A DNA stretch of 64,000 bases from Sphingomicrobium sp. (GCA_036563485.1 DATCMI010000001.1:1861501-1925500), one strand, 5' to 3'; positions 1 to 9,184 are shown, counted from the stretch's first letter. Notes: generated by a model not told the origin, from the letters alone. Program-made: numbers and translations.

Positions 1-992
1 TTGGCTGCTTCGAATTCCTGGTCGAACAGGCCGCCGTCGTTGAAGTGCACGGATTGGGCCTTGGCCCAACCACCGAAGTTCCGGTCGATCTGGAACAGCT
101 GCATGTTGCGGAACTGCCCCTTGTACTTCGCCGCCACCGCCGGGTTGCGCGGACGGAAGTAATTGCGCGCGATCACTTCCTGCGCCTCAGGCGTATAGAG
201 GAACTTCAAATAGGCTTCCGCCGCGGCGCGCGAACCCTCCCGGTCGACGACCTTGTCGACGACGGCGACCGGCGGCTCCGCGAGGATCGAGACCGACGGA
301 TAGACAATGTCGAACTTGCCGGGCGCCAGCTTCTTGACGGTGAGTAGCGCTTCATTTTCCCAGGCGATCAGCACGTCGCCCTGGCCGCGCTCGACGAAGG
401 TCGTCGTCGCGCCGCGGGCGCCGCTGTCGAGCACCGGAACGTTGCGCAGGACCTTGGCGAGGAAGAGCTTCGCCTGCTGCGGCGACCCATACTTCTTCTG
501 CGCGTAGCCCCAGGCCGCGAGATAATTCCAGCGCGCGCCGCCGCTCGTCTTCGGGTTGGGCGTGATCACCTTGATGCCCGGCCGGATGAGGTCGTCCCAG
601 TCCTGGATCTTCTTCGGATTGCCTTTGCGGACCAGAAGCACGATCGTCGAATAATAAGGCGTGCTGTTGTTCGGCAGGCGCTTCTGCCAGTTCGGCGCGA
701 TCAGCCCCTTCTTCGCAATGGCGTCGACGTCATAGCCCAGCGCGAGCGTGACGACGTCCGCGGGAAGGCCGTCGATCACCGCGCGCGCCTGCTTCCCCGA
801 CCCGCCGTGACTTTGCTTGATGGTGATCGGCTTGCCGTAGCGCTTTTTGAAGACGGCATTGATCTGCTGGTACAGCTCGCGGGTCGGATCGTAGGACACG
901 TTGAGCAGTTCGGTAGGTGCGGCGCTTGCGCTGGCCGGCAAAATGGCCGTCGACAATGCCGCGGCTAAGGCGAACTTCCTGATGATCGTCAT
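1..992 (-). CDS. sbp: Sulfate ABC transporter periplasmic substrate-binding protein (3' end cut by window edge)
   Basis: The reverse strand from 992 reads a signal peptide ([20 protein letters not shown], Ala-rich cleavage region) followed by hallmarks of the sulfate/thiosulfate-binding Sbp/CysP family: [13 protein letters not shown], the sulfate-contacting [14 protein letters not shown] segment and [15 protein letters not shown]. About 330 codons are visible; the family is usually 330-350 residues, so only the last few residues lie outside the window. The protein should capture sulfate in the periplasm for a CysTWA-type importer, whose genes would be expected to the left. A perfect dyad lies just upstream of the start. 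Product call is firm; choosing between Sbp and CysP is not possible from sequence alone. Confidence 0.93.
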   Translation of the reverse strand, partial: MTIIRKFALAAALSTAILPASASAAPTELLNVSYDPTRELYQQINAVFKKRYGKPITIKQSHGGSGKQARAVIDGLPADVVTLALGYDVDAIAKKGLIAPNWQKRLPNNSTPYYSTIVLLVRKGNPKKIQDWDDLIRPGIKVITPNPKTSGGARWNYLAAWGYAQKKYGSPQQAKLFLAKVLRNVPVLDSGARGATTTFVERGQGDVLIAWENEALLTVKKLAPGKFDIVYPSVSILAEPPVAVVDKVVDREGSRAAAEAYLKFLYTPEAQEVIARNYFRPRNPAVAAKYKGQFRNMQLFQIDRNFGGWAKAQSVHFNDGGLFDQEFEAA

Positions 993-1030
993 GGACCGAC
1001 TCCCCTATTGAGCGGCCTGCTTCTAGATCC

Positions 1031-1045
1031 CTAGTCAATGACTAG
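1031..1045. promoter_or_regulatory. Perfect 7-bp dyad upstream of sbp, candidate operator
   Basis: CTAGTCA-A-TGACTAG is an exact inverted repeat with a one-base centre, 39 bp before the sbp start, in the only AT-rich part of the sbp-radC intergenic region. Position and symmetry fit a dimeric repressor or activator site controlling sulfate uptake. The regulator is unknown. Confidence 0.5.
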
Positions 1046-1110
1046 ACAATAGATGTGATTCTCATTTTGGCGCTGCCGGACAACGCTTCGGCGACGCTGA
1101 TGAATGCTGG

Positions 1111-1806
1111 CTAGATCAGTCCCATGGCGCGCATGCTGGTGCGGCCCTCCGCGCCGACAATCACATGGTCGTGCACCGTCACCTTCATGTGCCTGCCAGC
1201 TTCGACAAGGTCGCGCGTTAGGCGGATGTCCTGGCTGCTAGGCGTCGGATCGCCGCTCGGATGATTGTGGACGATGATGATCGCTGTGGCGCCCAGCGCA
1301 ATGGCTCGGGCAATGACTTCGCGGACGTGGACCGCGGCTTCGTCGACCGAACCCTGCCACAGCGCCTCGTTGGCGATCAGCATGTTCTTTGCGTTGAGGA
1401 ACAGGATCCGCACTTCCTCGACTCGGTGATGCGCCATTGCCGCGTGCAGGTAATCGCCGAGCGCGTCCCAGCTCGAGAGCACAGGGCGGCTCTCCATCCG
1501 GGTCTCCAGCAGGCGCAGGGCCGCCGCCTGAGCAATCTTCAGCGCCGCGATGGTCGCATCGCTCAGCCCTTCGCGGCGCAGCGTGTCGGCGCTTGCGGAC
1601 AGGAGAGGGCCGATTCCGCCAAAGTCGTGGATCAGTCGCTTGGCAAGCGGCTTGGTGTCGACGCGCGGCAGCGTCAGCGTCAGTAAATATTCAATCAGTT
1701 CATAGTCTTGGAAGGCGTCTGCTCCGGCATCGAGCAGTCGCTTGCGCAATCGGGCGCGATGTCCGCCGCTGTCATTCTTGCGATCGATGCTGACGTGCCC
1801 GTTCAT
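1111..1806 (-). CDS. radC: RadC family protein (JAB/MPN metalloprotease-like fold)
   Basis: This 231-residue protein has an N-terminal helix-hairpin-helix-like part (RLRKRLLDAGADAFQDYELI) and a C-terminal RadC/JAB domain with the metal-binding motif HNHPSGDPTPSSQDIRLT. RadC proteins are conserved but their cellular role is unresolved; the older 'DNA repair protein' label is weakly supported. I placed the start at 1806 because an AGGAG Shine-Dalgarno (1811-1815) lies five bases before that ATG and homologues begin about here. An upstream in-frame ATG at 1884 would add 26 residues of low similarity. It ends about 120 bp from sbp, on the same strand. Confidence 0.93.
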   Translation of the reverse strand: MNGHVSIDRKNDSGGHRARLRKRLLDAGADAFQDYELIEYLLTLTLPRVDTKPLAKRLIHDFGGIGPLLSASADTLRREGLSDATIAALKIAQAAALRLLETRMESRPVLSSWDALGDYLHAAMAHHRVEEVRILFLNAKNMLIANEALWQGSVDEAAVHVREVIARAIALGATAIIIVHNHPSGDPTPSSQDIRLTRDLVEAGRHMKVTVHDHVIVGAEGRTSMRAMGLI

Positions 1807-1921
1807 GCCGCTCCTGCCGCGACCAATCCGAGCAGTTGCGACTAGAACACAGCTGCGGCTTGGATGAAAGAGGTCGTGCCGCATCTGGAACGGTGATGCT
1901 TGGCGAGGGTTAGAAGGCGCG

Positions 1922-4900
1922 ATGGATCGACGGACGGGAGACGAGGGGGTCGCAGCGGCGGGGGAGACGCGCGTCGTCCGCGCCCGTCGCCCCTTATGGG
2001 CCCGTGTCGCGGTTTATGTCGGCGTCGGCATCCTCGCCTTACTTGTTCTCGGCGTTGCGGCGCTGTGGATTCAGCGCCGGCCCGTCGCTCGGCACTTCCT
2101 CAAGCAGGAGCTGCAGAGCCGCGGCGTCGACGCGAGCTACAAGCTCGACCGCGTCGGCTTCCGGACGCAGCAGGTCAGCGACCTCGTCATCGGCGACCCC
2201 AAGAACCCGGACCTCACCGCCAGGTTCGCGCAGATCCAGACGCGGCTGAAGCTAAACGGCAGCTTCGAAGTCTATCGCATCGTCGCTCGCGGGGTCCGGC
2301 TGAAAGGCAAGCTGGTGAACGGCCGCGTCAGCTGGGGCCAGATCGACAAGCTGATTCCGCCGCCGAGCAACAAGCCGTTCGCGCTTCCAGACTTCGCGGT
2401 CGATATCGCCGACAGCAGCATCGCGCTTGCGACGCCGTTCGGCCCGGCCGGGATCGCGGTCCAGGGCAGCGGCAAGCTGAGCGGCGGCTTCAAGGGTCGC
2501 GTTGCGCTTGCGAGCCCCCGAATCACCCCCGGCCGCTGCACTGCGGTTGGGCTGAATGCCAACGTGGCCATCTCCGTGGTCGCGCGCAGGCCAAGGGTTG
2601 CCGGTCCGGTCGGACTCGACCGGTTCGCATGCCCGGCAAGCCAGCTGGAGCTCGATCAGCCACGCTTCGAGGCTGAGGCAACCTTCAACGAGTCCTTCAC
2701 CAACGTCGATGGCCGCGGCCGGATGGCGACGCGCAGGATGGTGGCGGGCGCAAACGGGCTCGCCGCCTTCGTCGGCGACATCACTTACAAAGGACCGCTG
2801 ACGAACGTCCGCGGCCATGTGAAGCTTGCGGCCCAGAAGTCGCGGCTGGCGACGATCCTTGCCGATCGCACCGGCCTCGACGGCGATTATAGCCTCGGCC
2901 TCAAAGCCGGGACGTTCAGCCTGGTCGGCGGCTTCAACGCCACTAGCGCACAGCTCGCACCTTCGATGCTCGCCAGCGTGGTCGAGCCGCTCGCCGCAGC
3001 AAGTGGAACGCCGATCGGGCCGGTTGCGACCAGCATCGCCAAAGCGCTTCAGCGCACCGCGAGCAATTTCGACGCGCAGGGCCGGATCACCGTCGTCAAT
3101 TTCCCCGGCGGCGGCGCGGCGCGGATCGGCGACGCCAATGTACAGGGGCCGACCGGCGCCAAAGCGCGGATCACGGGCGGCAGCGGCGTGACCTACTACT
3201 GGCCTCAATCGGCGCTGAGGATCGACAGCGCGATCGAAATGGGCGGCGGCGGCCTGCCTTCGGGGCGCGTCGTGCTGCGGCAGCCCGGGCCGGGTGCCCC
3301 GCTCAGCGGGGTCGCCGATCTTGCGCCATACAGCGCCGGTGGCCAGCGGCTCGCGCTCGCGCCCATCCGCTTCGGCCCGGGTCCGCGCGGCTCGACGCAA
3401 GTCAGCACCGTGGCGCTGCTCGACGGCGCATTCCCGAACGGCCGCGTACGAGCCCTTCGCCTGCCGATCAATGGACGGCTCGGCCCCGGTGGAGCCTTTG
3501 CGGTCGGAACCGGCTGCGCGGTTGTCAGCTTCGATTATCTCAAGATCAGCGATCTCCAGCTTGGCGCCGCGCGAGTGCCGGTGTGCCCGGTCGGCCCGGC
3601 AATCGCTTACCGCGGGCCGAACGGCTCGGTGGTCGTGAGCGCGCGGCTGAACAACACCAGCCTTGCCGGCCGCATCGGCAGCTCGCCGATGCGCGTTTCC
3701 GCGGCCAGCGGTATCGTGAACGGCAAGCAGTTCGCGTTCAACAATGTCGCGCTGCGGCTCGGCAAGTCTGCGTCGCCGCTCGTCCTCAACGCCTCGCGGC
3801 TGGGCGGCAATTTCGCCGGTGCCGGCGTGGCGGGGACTTTCGACGGCGCGCACGGCAAGATCGGCAACGTTCCGCTCCTGCTCAGCAAGGCTTCGGGCAA
3901 GTGGAGCTTCGGCCGCAGCATCCTCCAGGTCGACGGTGCCGCGACGGTGTCGGACGACAATCCCGATCCGCGCTTTTATCCGCTGCGCACGAACGATCTT
4001 CGCTTCAGGCTCGCGGGTGATCGCATCACCGCCAACGGTTCGCTCCGGAATCCCGCAAGCGGGCGGCTGGTGACGAACGTCGATATCCAGCACCGGCTAT
4101 CGAGCGGCGCCGGCCAGGCGCTGCTCGACGTTCCGGGCCTCGCCTTCGGTCCCGACTTCCAGCCCGACCAGCTGACGCGCCTCACGGAAGGCGTCGTGGC
4201 GCTCGTCAACGGCACCGTTACGGGACAGGGGCGGATCAACTGGAGCGGCAGCGGCAAGGTCACCTCGACGGGCGATTTCGCGACGCGCGGCATGGACCTC
4301 GCAGCGCCGTTCGGGCCGGTGACGGGGCTCAGCACCAACCTCCACTTCACCGATTTGCTCAACCTCGAATCCGCGCCGGGCCAGCTCGCCACCGTCGCTT
4401 CGATCAACCCCGGCATCGAGGTCACGAATGGCGAGATCCGCTATTCGCTCCTGCCCAACAATCTCGTGCGTATCGAGCGCGGCGAGTGGCCGTTCATGGG
4501 TGGGCGACTGATCCTTCACGAAACGGTGCTCAACTTCGGAAGTCCGAGCGCCAAGCGCCTGACCTTCGAGCTGCAGGGATTCAACGCGAAGATGTTCGTC
4601 GACAGCCTCGGCTTCGAAGGCATTGAGATTACCGGCATCTTCGACGGCGTCCTGCCGATGATCTTCGACGAGAGCGGCGGGCGGATCGTGGGTGGGCGGC
4701 TCGAGTCCCGGCCGCCTGGCGGTCGGCTGCAATATCACGGCACCCGGCCGGCAGGCATGATGCCCGGCATCGCCTTCGACCTGTTCAGCGACATTCGCTA
4801 CCGCTCGATGGTCGTGCGCTTGAACGGCGACCTGGCCGGCGAATTCGCAACCCGGCTGACCATCGAAGGTCCGTCGCTTGGCCAGAGCAAGGGCTTCATC

Positions 4901-5164
4901 GCCGGCATGGTCAAGCGCGTCTTCTCGCAGATCCCGCTGCGGCTGAATGTGAACATCAACGCGCCATTCCGCGCCCTCATTCAAACCGCCAAGGCGTTCA
5001 AGGATCCGACCCAGGCGATCGCGCCGGTGATGCCGTTCCCGATCGATTCGCCGGCGCTGAAGGTCGAGGTGATCAATACCACCAAGCAGGAAGAGCAGAC
5101 CGTCGAACCCGCGGCGCCGCGGGAGCGTAGCAAGCAGTCACCACCACCCGGAGGAGCGAAGTGA
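1922..5164 (+). CDS. ydbH: YdbH family intermembrane phospholipid transport protein
   Basis: This 1080-residue AsmA-like protein has one N-terminal membrane anchor (about residues 25-50, VAVYVGVGILALLVLGVAAL) and then a long beta-rich periplasmic region typical of bridge-like lipid transporters. In E. coli, YdbH acts redundantly with TamB and YhdP to move phospholipids to the outer membrane, and works with the small lipoprotein YnbE. The same gene order follows here: the stop overlaps the next start (GTGA at 5161), and a ynbE- then a ydbL-like gene come next. Length is close to the family norm of about 880-1100. The start has a GAAGG Shine-Dalgarno. Because TamB is also encoded in this window, two AsmA-like systems are present. 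Confidence 0.88.
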   Translation: MDRRTGDEGVAAAGETRVVRARRPLWARVAVYVGVGILALLVLGVAALWIQRRPVARHFLKQELQSRGVDASYKLDRVGFRTQQVSDLVIGDPKNPDLTARFAQIQTRLKLNGSFEVYRIVARGVRLKGKLVNGRVSWGQIDKLIPPPSNKPFALPDFAVDIADSSIALATPFGPAGIAVQGSGKLSGGFKGRVALASPRITPGRCTAVGLNANVAISVVARRPRVAGPVGLDRFACPASQLELDQPRFEAEATFNESFTNVDGRGRMATRRMVAGANGLAAFVGDITYKGPLTNVRGHVKLAAQKSRLATILADRTGLDGDYSLGLKAGTFSLVGGFNATSAQLAPSMLASVVEPLAAASGTPIGPVATSIAKALQRTASNFDAQGRITVVNFPGGGAARIGDANVQGPTGAKARITGGSGVTYYWPQSALRIDSAIEMGGGGLPSGRVVLRQPGPGAPLSGVADLAPYSAGGQRLALAPIRFGPGPRGSTQVSTVALLDGAFPNGRVRALRLPINGRLGPGGAFAVGTGCAVVSFDYLKISDLQLGAARVPVCPVGPAIAYRGPNGSVVVSARLNNTSLAGRIGSSPMRVSAASGIVNGKQFAFNNVALRLGKSASPLVLNASRLGGNFAGAGVAGTFDGAHGKIGNVPLLLSKASGKWSFGRSILQVDGAATVSDDNPDPRFYPLRTNDLRFRLAGDRITANGSLRNPASGRLVTNVDIQHRLSSGAGQALLDVPGLAFGPDFQPDQLTRLTEGVVALVNGTVTGQGRINWSGSGKVTSTGDFATRGMDLAAPFGPVTGLSTNLHFTDLLNLESAPGQLATVASINPGIEVTNGEIRYSLLPNNLVRIERGEWPFMGGRLILHETVLNFGSPSAKRLTFELQGFNAKMFVDSLGFEGIEITGIFDGVLPMIFDESGGRIVGGRLESRPPGGRLQYHGTRPAGMMPGIAFDLFSDIRYRSMVVRLNGDLAGEFATRLTIEGPSLGQSKGFIAGMVKRVFSQIPLRLNVNINAPFRALIQTAKAFKDPTQAIAPVMPFPIDSPALKVEVINTTKQEEQTVEPAAPRERSKQSPPPGGAK

Positions 5165-5379
5165 GAAAGAGAGCAAGAACAGCCGCGCGGCTCGCCGCCG
5201 GCATCGCGGTCGCGGTGCCCCTGGCCGGCTGCATCACGGTGAAGACACCGGAAAAGCCGATCGACGTGAACCTCAACGTCGATATCAAGCAGCAGGTGAC
5301 CGTCCGGCTGCAGGAAGATGTCCAGCAGATGATCCGGAAAAACCCGGACGCGTTCCCGCCTGCGCCGACCAGGCCGTGA
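5161..5379 (+). CDS. ynbE: YnbE family outer-membrane lipoprotein
   Basis: A 72-residue lipoprotein with a basic n-region, hydrophobic core and lipobox LAGC (Cys about residue 22), followed by ITVKTPEKPIDVNLNVDIKQ, characteristic of YnbE. E. coli YnbE is the outer-membrane partner of YdbH and is thought to extend its hydrophobic groove by beta-strand pairing. The GTG start overlaps the ydbH stop as GTGA, and its own stop overlaps the next start, so the three genes are translationally coupled. Confidence 0.9.
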   Translation: MRKRARTAARLAAGIAVAVPLAGCITVKTPEKPIDVNLNVDIKQQVTVRLQEDVQQMIRKNPDAFPPAPTRP

Positions 5380-5750
5380 TGCGCTGCAGAATAGTTTTCC
5401 TCGTAGTTGCGCTGGCCGGTGCGGCTCCGCTCGCCGCGCAAGGACCCTCCCAGGTCTCGGCAGCGGTTGCAGCCGGCACGGTCGGTGAGCGCTACGACGG
5501 CTTCTTAGGGTTTGTGACGCCGCCCGGCGCCGAGCTTCGCCGGCAGGTGAACGCCATCAACATCAAGCGGCGCAGCCTCTACTTCCAGCTCGCTACCGGC
5601 AGGAACGCGACCGCCGACCTCGTCGCGCTTACCACTGCATGCGAGCTTTTCGCACGCCTCCCGGTCGGTCACGCCTACATGCTTCAGGACGGCGCCTGGC
5701 GCCGACGCGCGGCCGGGCAGTCCGCTCCCGTGCCCGATTACTGCCGCTGA
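5379..5750 (+). CDS. ydbL: YdbL family (DUF1318) periplasmic protein
   Basis: 123 residues with a cleavable signal peptide (MRCRIVFLVVALAGAAPLAA) and a DUF1318 body including GTVGERYDGFLGFV and a charged NAINIKRRSLY stretch. YdbL is a periplasmic modulator of the YdbH-YnbE pair. I chose ATG 5379, which overlaps the ynbE stop; a GTG three bases upstream is equally possible. The last 13 bases overlap the 3' end of the convergent gene. The C-terminus ends in Cys (VPDYCR), with a second Cys in the domain, so a disulfide is possible. Confidence 0.85.
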   Translation: MRCRIVFLVVALAGAAPLAAQGPSQVSAAVAAGTVGERYDGFLGFVTPPGAELRRQVNAINIKRRSLYFQLATGRNATADLVALTTACELFARLPVGHAYMLQDGAWRRRAAGQSAPVPDYCR

Positions 5751-6460
5751 ACCTCGAACGCGCTCCGGTAAGCGGGCTTCAGCGCTCCGATCAGCCGCGG
5801 CGTCACCGCGACCGACACTTCATATTCTCCCTCGGCATAAGGACCGGCGACATAAGGCGCCGCCACGAACTTCAGCGCTTCGAAGCGGCCGTTCCCGTCG
5901 GCATCGGCGGGAACGATGGCGAGCTCATGCAATTGCGGGCAGGCATCGAAGTCGCCGCCCAGCCTTTCGCCCTCGCGGCGCTTGAGGCGTTCGGCATCGA
6001 GCGCACGGCAGTAGCTTCGGCGAGTCAGTCGCTCCAGCGAAGCGCCGCTCGCGAACAGCGCGGTGGCAGCGATCTCGCGATTGGCTGTGCGGTCCCATAG
6101 CAATGCGCTGAATTCGTGATTGGGGTGCGCGCCGCCGGTGAAGCTTTCGATCGTGCCCTCTAGCGACAGCAGCTGTGGGGACTGGCCTGCCGTGTCCCAC
6201 CCGACGGCCAGATAATGCTTGTTGAATGGCCGCTCGTCGCTGCGCGCCATGACCTCGTCCTCGCGCGCCATCTTCTGCGCATCCTTCAGCGCGGCGGCGG
6301 CTTTTGTCTTCAACCGAGCATTAAGGGACGGGATTGCGGCTGCCTCGGCCGACCATTGGTAAGAGAAATCGAGCGCCTTCGTCTCGCGCTCGATCAGGAC
6401 CGGCTTCGCAGAGGCTGCGCCGACCGGGTCGAAGAGGAACAGAAGCAGTGCGATCGTCAT
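5738..6460 (-). CDS. DUF4163/DUF3298 (RsiV-like) periplasmic protein
   Basis: A 240-residue exported protein: short signal peptide, an N-terminal DUF4163-like domain (ETKALDFSYQWSAEAAAIP) and a C-terminal DUF3298 domain with the conserved TGGAHPN motif. These domains occur in anti-sigma factor RsiV and in polysaccharide deacetylase PdaC, where the fold can bind lysozyme or act as a sensor. Here there is no transmembrane anchor and no adjacent sigma factor, so a sensory role is only a possibility. It runs convergently with ydbL (13-bp overlap) and divergently from the atp operon. Confidence 0.75.
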   Translation of the reverse strand: MTIALLLFLFDPVGAASAKPVLIERETKALDFSYQWSAEAAAIPSLNARLKTKAAAALKDAQKMAREDEVMARSDERPFNKHYLAVGWDTAGQSPQLLSLEGTIESFTGGAHPNHEFSALLWDRTANREIAATALFASGASLERLTRRSYCRALDAERLKRREGERLGGDFDACPQLHELAIVPADADGNGRFEALKFVAAPYVAGPYAEGEYEVSVAVTPRLIGALKPAYRSAFEVQRQ

Positions 6461-6608
6461 GCGTGCCAGCCTAATGCCGACGCGCGCGGTTGACTATCGG
6501 CACCCCCCTTCATAAAGGAGCCGCGCCTTGGCGGTGCCGCTTTCCGCCATGTTCCTCGTCCGTGTCTGGCCCGTGAGTTTCAGCAGGGGCGACGCACAGG
6601 GGAGAAGC

Positions 6609-6947
6609 ATGGCTGAGGACGATACCGGCGAGGTCCCGAAGCTTCCAACAGATGCACGGCTCGAATCGCTCGATCAGCGGCTCGAGCGTTTGCAGCAGGC
6701 GGAAGCGAAGCGGACCGCAAGGGCGCAGCCGAACCCGGGCGACCGGCTCTGGCAGCAGCTTTTCGGTCATCTGATCGGGGCGCCGGTTGGCGGTGCCGTG
6801 ATCGGTTGGGGTCTGGACAGCGTGGCCGGAATGTTCGGTCACCGGACCTTTCCGCTGTTCTTCCTGCTGATGCTGTTCTTCGGGTTCGGCGTCGGCGTGA
6901 GGAATATCATGCGACTTTCCAAGACCCGGAACACCTCCGGGCACTGA
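6609..6947 (+). CDS. atpI: F0F1 ATP synthase assembly protein AtpI
   Basis: 112 residues: an acidic N-terminus, a short helical segment (LESLDQRLERLQQAEAKR), then two membrane helices separated by a Gly-rich turn, as in alphaproteobacterial AtpI. It assists c-ring assembly and opens the F0 operon. I chose ATG 6609 with a GGGGAGAAG Shine-Dalgarno; an upstream in-frame ATG at 6528 would add 27 residues with no family similarity. atpB follows 20 bp later. Confidence 0.85.
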   Translation: MAEDDTGEVPKLPTDARLESLDQRLERLQQAEAKRTARAQPNPGDRLWQQLFGHLIGAPVGGAVIGWGLDSVAGMFGHRTFPLFFLLMLFFGFGVGVRNIMRLSKTRNTSGH

Positions 6948-6967
6948 ACGAAGGCGAGAGGCAAAGC

Positions 6968-7744
6968 GTGGCCGCCGAAGGCAAGATCGACCCGATGCAC
7001 CAGTTTGCGGTGGAACCCATCGTTCCGCTGCACCTTGGCAAGTACGACATCAGCTTCACGACCAGTTCGCTGTGGCTGCTGATCGCGCTGGCGCTGATCT
7101 TCGGCTTCATGGCCATGGGCATGAAGCGCCAACTCGTGCCGGGCCGCTGGCAGATGGCGGCCGAGGGGCTGACCTCGTTCATCGACGACATGGTCCGGGT
7201 GAACATCGGCCCTGAGGGCAAGAAGTACGTCCCCTACATCTTCTCGCTGTTCAGCTTCATCCTGGTCGCCAACCTGCTGGGCCTGTTCCCGCTGGCGATC
7301 GTGCCCGGCCAGCACCAGTTCACCACCACCAGCCACTTCAGCATCACCGGCGTGCTCGCCGTGATGAGCTTCGCGATCGTCCTGATCGTCGGCTTCTGGC
7401 GCCACAAGCTTCACTTCTTCTCGCTGTTCGTGCCGCACGGCACGCCCGCGGTGATGGTCCCGCTTATCGCCGCGATCGAGTTCATCTCCTTCATGGTCCG
7501 TCCGTTCAGCCTCGCGCTGCGACTGTTCGTGGCGATGATCGCCGGCCACATCCTGATGGAAGTGTTCGGAAGCTTCATCGTCAGTGGCTTCAGCGGCGGC
7601 GCCGTCGGCTGGGGCGTCAGCCTGCTCAGCTTCATCTTCATCGTCGGCGTTTCGGCGCTCGAACTGCTCGTCTGCGCGATCCAGGCCTATGTGTTCGCGC
7701 TGCTGACGACGCTGTACCTAAACGACGCGATCAACCTTCACTAA
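6968..7744 (+). CDS. atpB: ATP synthase F0 subunit a
   Basis: 258 residues with several membrane helices and the proton-channel signature RPFSLALRLFVAMIAGH, whose second Arg corresponds to the essential aR210 of E. coli. Starts at GTG 6968 (VAAEGKIDPMHQF) behind GAGAGG; the ATG at 6995 is a weaker alternative. Subunit a forms the two proton half-channels beside the c-ring in the inner membrane. Order atpI-B-E-F'-F is the standard separate F0 operon of Alphaproteobacteria, with the F1 genes elsewhere. Confidence 0.95.
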   Translation: MAAEGKIDPMHQFAVEPIVPLHLGKYDISFTTSSLWLLIALALIFGFMAMGMKRQLVPGRWQMAAEGLTSFIDDMVRVNIGPEGKKYVPYIFSLFSFILVANLLGLFPLAIVPGQHQFTTTSHFSITGVLAVMSFAIVLIVGFWRHKLHFFSLFVPHGTPAVMVPLIAAIEFISFMVRPFSLALRLFVAMIAGHILMEVFGSFIVSGFSGGAVGWGVSLLSFIFIVGVSALELLVCAIQAYVFALLTTLYLNDAINLH

Positions 7745-7768
7745 GCTTTTCACTCAAGGAGTACCCAC

Positions 7769-7996
7769 ATGGATTTCGCTTCCGCTCAGGTCATCGGTGC
7801 CGGTCTTGCGGCAATTGGCGTCGGCGCTGCCGCGGTCGGCGTCGGCAACGTGTTCGGCTCGTTCCTCGAGAGCGCGCTTCGCAACCCGGCGGCTGCTGAC
7901 AGCCAGCAGGGCCGTCTGTTCATCGGCTTCGCGGCCGCCGAGCTTCTCGGCCTGATCGCGTTCGCCGTCGCGATGATCATCCTCTACGCCCGCTAA
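7769..7996 (+). CDS. atpE: ATP synthase F0 subunit c
   Basis: 75-residue hairpin of two membrane helices. Helix 1 is Gly/Ala-rich (GAGLAAIGVGAAAVGVGNVF), the polar loop contains ALRNPAA, and helix 2 carries the proton-binding Glu in FAAAELLGLIAF. The carboxylate is Glu, consistent with a proton-driven enzyme; there is no obvious Na+ ligand set. Strong Shine-Dalgarno (AAGGAG) eight bases before the ATG, as usual for the multicopy c subunit. Confidence 0.97.
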   Translation: MDFASAQVIGAGLAAIGVGAAAVGVGNVFGSFLESALRNPAAADSQQGRLFIGFAAAELLGLIAFAVAMIILYAR

Positions 7997-8031
7997 GAGC
8001 GCAAAAAGGCCCGAAGCGGCCGAGGACTGAC

Positions 8032-8523
8032 ATGCCTCAGATCGAGCAACTTCCCTTCATCTTCTTCTCGCAGCTGTTCTGGCTGCTGCTGGTGTTCGGC
8101 ACCATCTTCTTCGGCATCGGCCGCGGGATGCTGCCGAAGATCCAGGGCACCGTCGAGGAGCGTGAAAAGAAGATCTCCGGCGACCTCGAGCGTGCGCAGG
8201 CCGCGCGCGCCGAGGCCGAAGAGACCGAGGCCGCGTGGCGCGCCCGCATGGATGCGGCGCGCTCCGAAGCGGCCCGGGTCTCGCAGGAAGCCAAGCAGGA
8301 AAGCGCTCGCGAAACCGAGGCTCGTGTCCGGGCCGCGGCGGACAAGATCAACCTGAAGGTCGAAGGCGCCGAGGCCCAGATCCGCGAGGCCGTGACGTCG
8401 GCGCGAGCCGAGATCGAGGCCGTCGCTGCGGAAGCCACGCAGGAGATGGTCCGCCGCCTTACCGGGCTTGAGATCGACAGGCAGGAAGCCGCGCAGGCGG
8501 TAAAGGCAGAGCTCAATGTCTGA
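8032..8523 (+). CDS. atpF': ATP synthase F0 subunit b' (divergent b)
   Basis: 163 residues: one N-terminal membrane helix (FFSQLFWLLLVFGTIFFGIG) followed by a long Ala/Glu/Arg coiled coil, as in b' subunits of photosynthetic and alphaproteobacterial ATP synthases. It pairs with the b subunit encoded next to form the peripheral stalk. The 3' end overlaps atpF by 8 bp, which suggests coupled synthesis of the two stalk chains. Confidence 0.92.
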   Translation: MPQIEQLPFIFFSQLFWLLLVFGTIFFGIGRGMLPKIQGTVEEREKKISGDLERAQAARAEAEETEAAWRARMDAARSEAARVSQEAKQESARETEARVRAAADKINLKVEGAEAQIREAVTSARAEIEAVAAEATQEMVRRLTGLEIDRQEAAQAVKAELNV

Positions 8524-9106
8524 ATCGCCGCAGCCGCAGGATCCGGGTCAGCCGGCAGCCCACCCCGACGCTCACGCGTCCGTGGCGCATGAAGGCACGC
8601 CGCCGGCTCACGAAGAGCCCGGCGCCTTCTATCTCGCGCCGCCGTTCTGGATTTCGCTGGCGATGCTCTCGGTCATCGCGCTGCTGATCTGGAAGAAGGT
8701 GCCCGGCGCGATCGCCGGCGCACTCGACAGCAAGATTGCGGCGATCCGCGAGCAGCTCGCCGAGGCCGAGACGCTGCGCAAGGAAGCCGAAGCGCTGAAG
8801 GCCGAATATGAGTCCAAGGCTGCTGCCGTGGACAAGGATCGCGAGGCGCTGCTCGAGCGCGCGCGGCACGAAGCCGACGAAATCGTCGCGAAGGCCAAGA
8901 CCGACGCCGAGGCGCTGATCGGCCGCCGCACGCGCATGGCCGAGGACAAGATCGCGGCCGAAGAGCGCAGCGCCGTCGAGCAGCTGCGCGCCACCGCCGC
9001 GGACGCTGCGGCCAAGGCCGCCGCGCGCATCATCGCCGAGCGCCATGACGCGTCAACGGACGCGCAACTCGTCGACCGCGCGATCAAGGAAATCGCTGCC
9101 CGATAA
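8516..9106 (+). CDS. atpF: ATP synthase F0 subunit b
   Basis: 196 residues with a polar Pro/His-rich N-terminal extension of about 40 residues (SPQPQDPGQPAAHPDAHAS), a membrane helix (PPFWISLAMLSVIALLIW) and an extended charged coiled coil. It is the peripheral-stalk partner of b'. The extension before the membrane helix is longer than in E. coli b and is common in sphingomonads. Last gene of the F0 operon; a hairpin follows at 9142-9184. Confidence 0.92.
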   Translation: MSESPQPQDPGQPAAHPDAHASVAHEGTPPAHEEPGAFYLAPPFWISLAMLSVIALLIWKKVPGAIAGALDSKIAAIREQLAEAETLRKEAEALKAEYESKAAAVDKDREALLERARHEADEIVAKAKTDAEALIGRRTRMAEDKIAAEERSAVEQLRATAADAAAKAAARIIAERHDASTDAQLVDRAIKEIAAR

Positions 9107-9141
9107 AGCGTGCTTCGGCGAAAGCCGGAGGCCGGAGACGC

Positions 9142-9184
9142 AAAGGACTTCCGGTCGCCGGCTTGTCGCCGGGACCAGTCCTTT
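9142..9184. terminator. Bidirectional hairpin terminator between atpF and the CBS gene
   Basis: AAAGGACT (9142-9149) pairs exactly with AGTCCTTT (9177-9184), and inside it GGTC/GACC and CCGGC/GCCGG continue the stem around a TTGTC loop. The A-run and T-run at the two feet make it usable in both directions. It overlaps the stop codon of the convergent CBS gene. Confidence 0.75.

Noticed and set aside
2252-4093. Long minus-strand open frame (613 codons) opposite ydbH
   Set aside because: Arg/Ala/Glu-rich translation without domain features, typical of the antisense of a GC-rich gene; ydbH on the plus strand has clear family similarity, a Shine-Dalgarno and coupling to ynbE.
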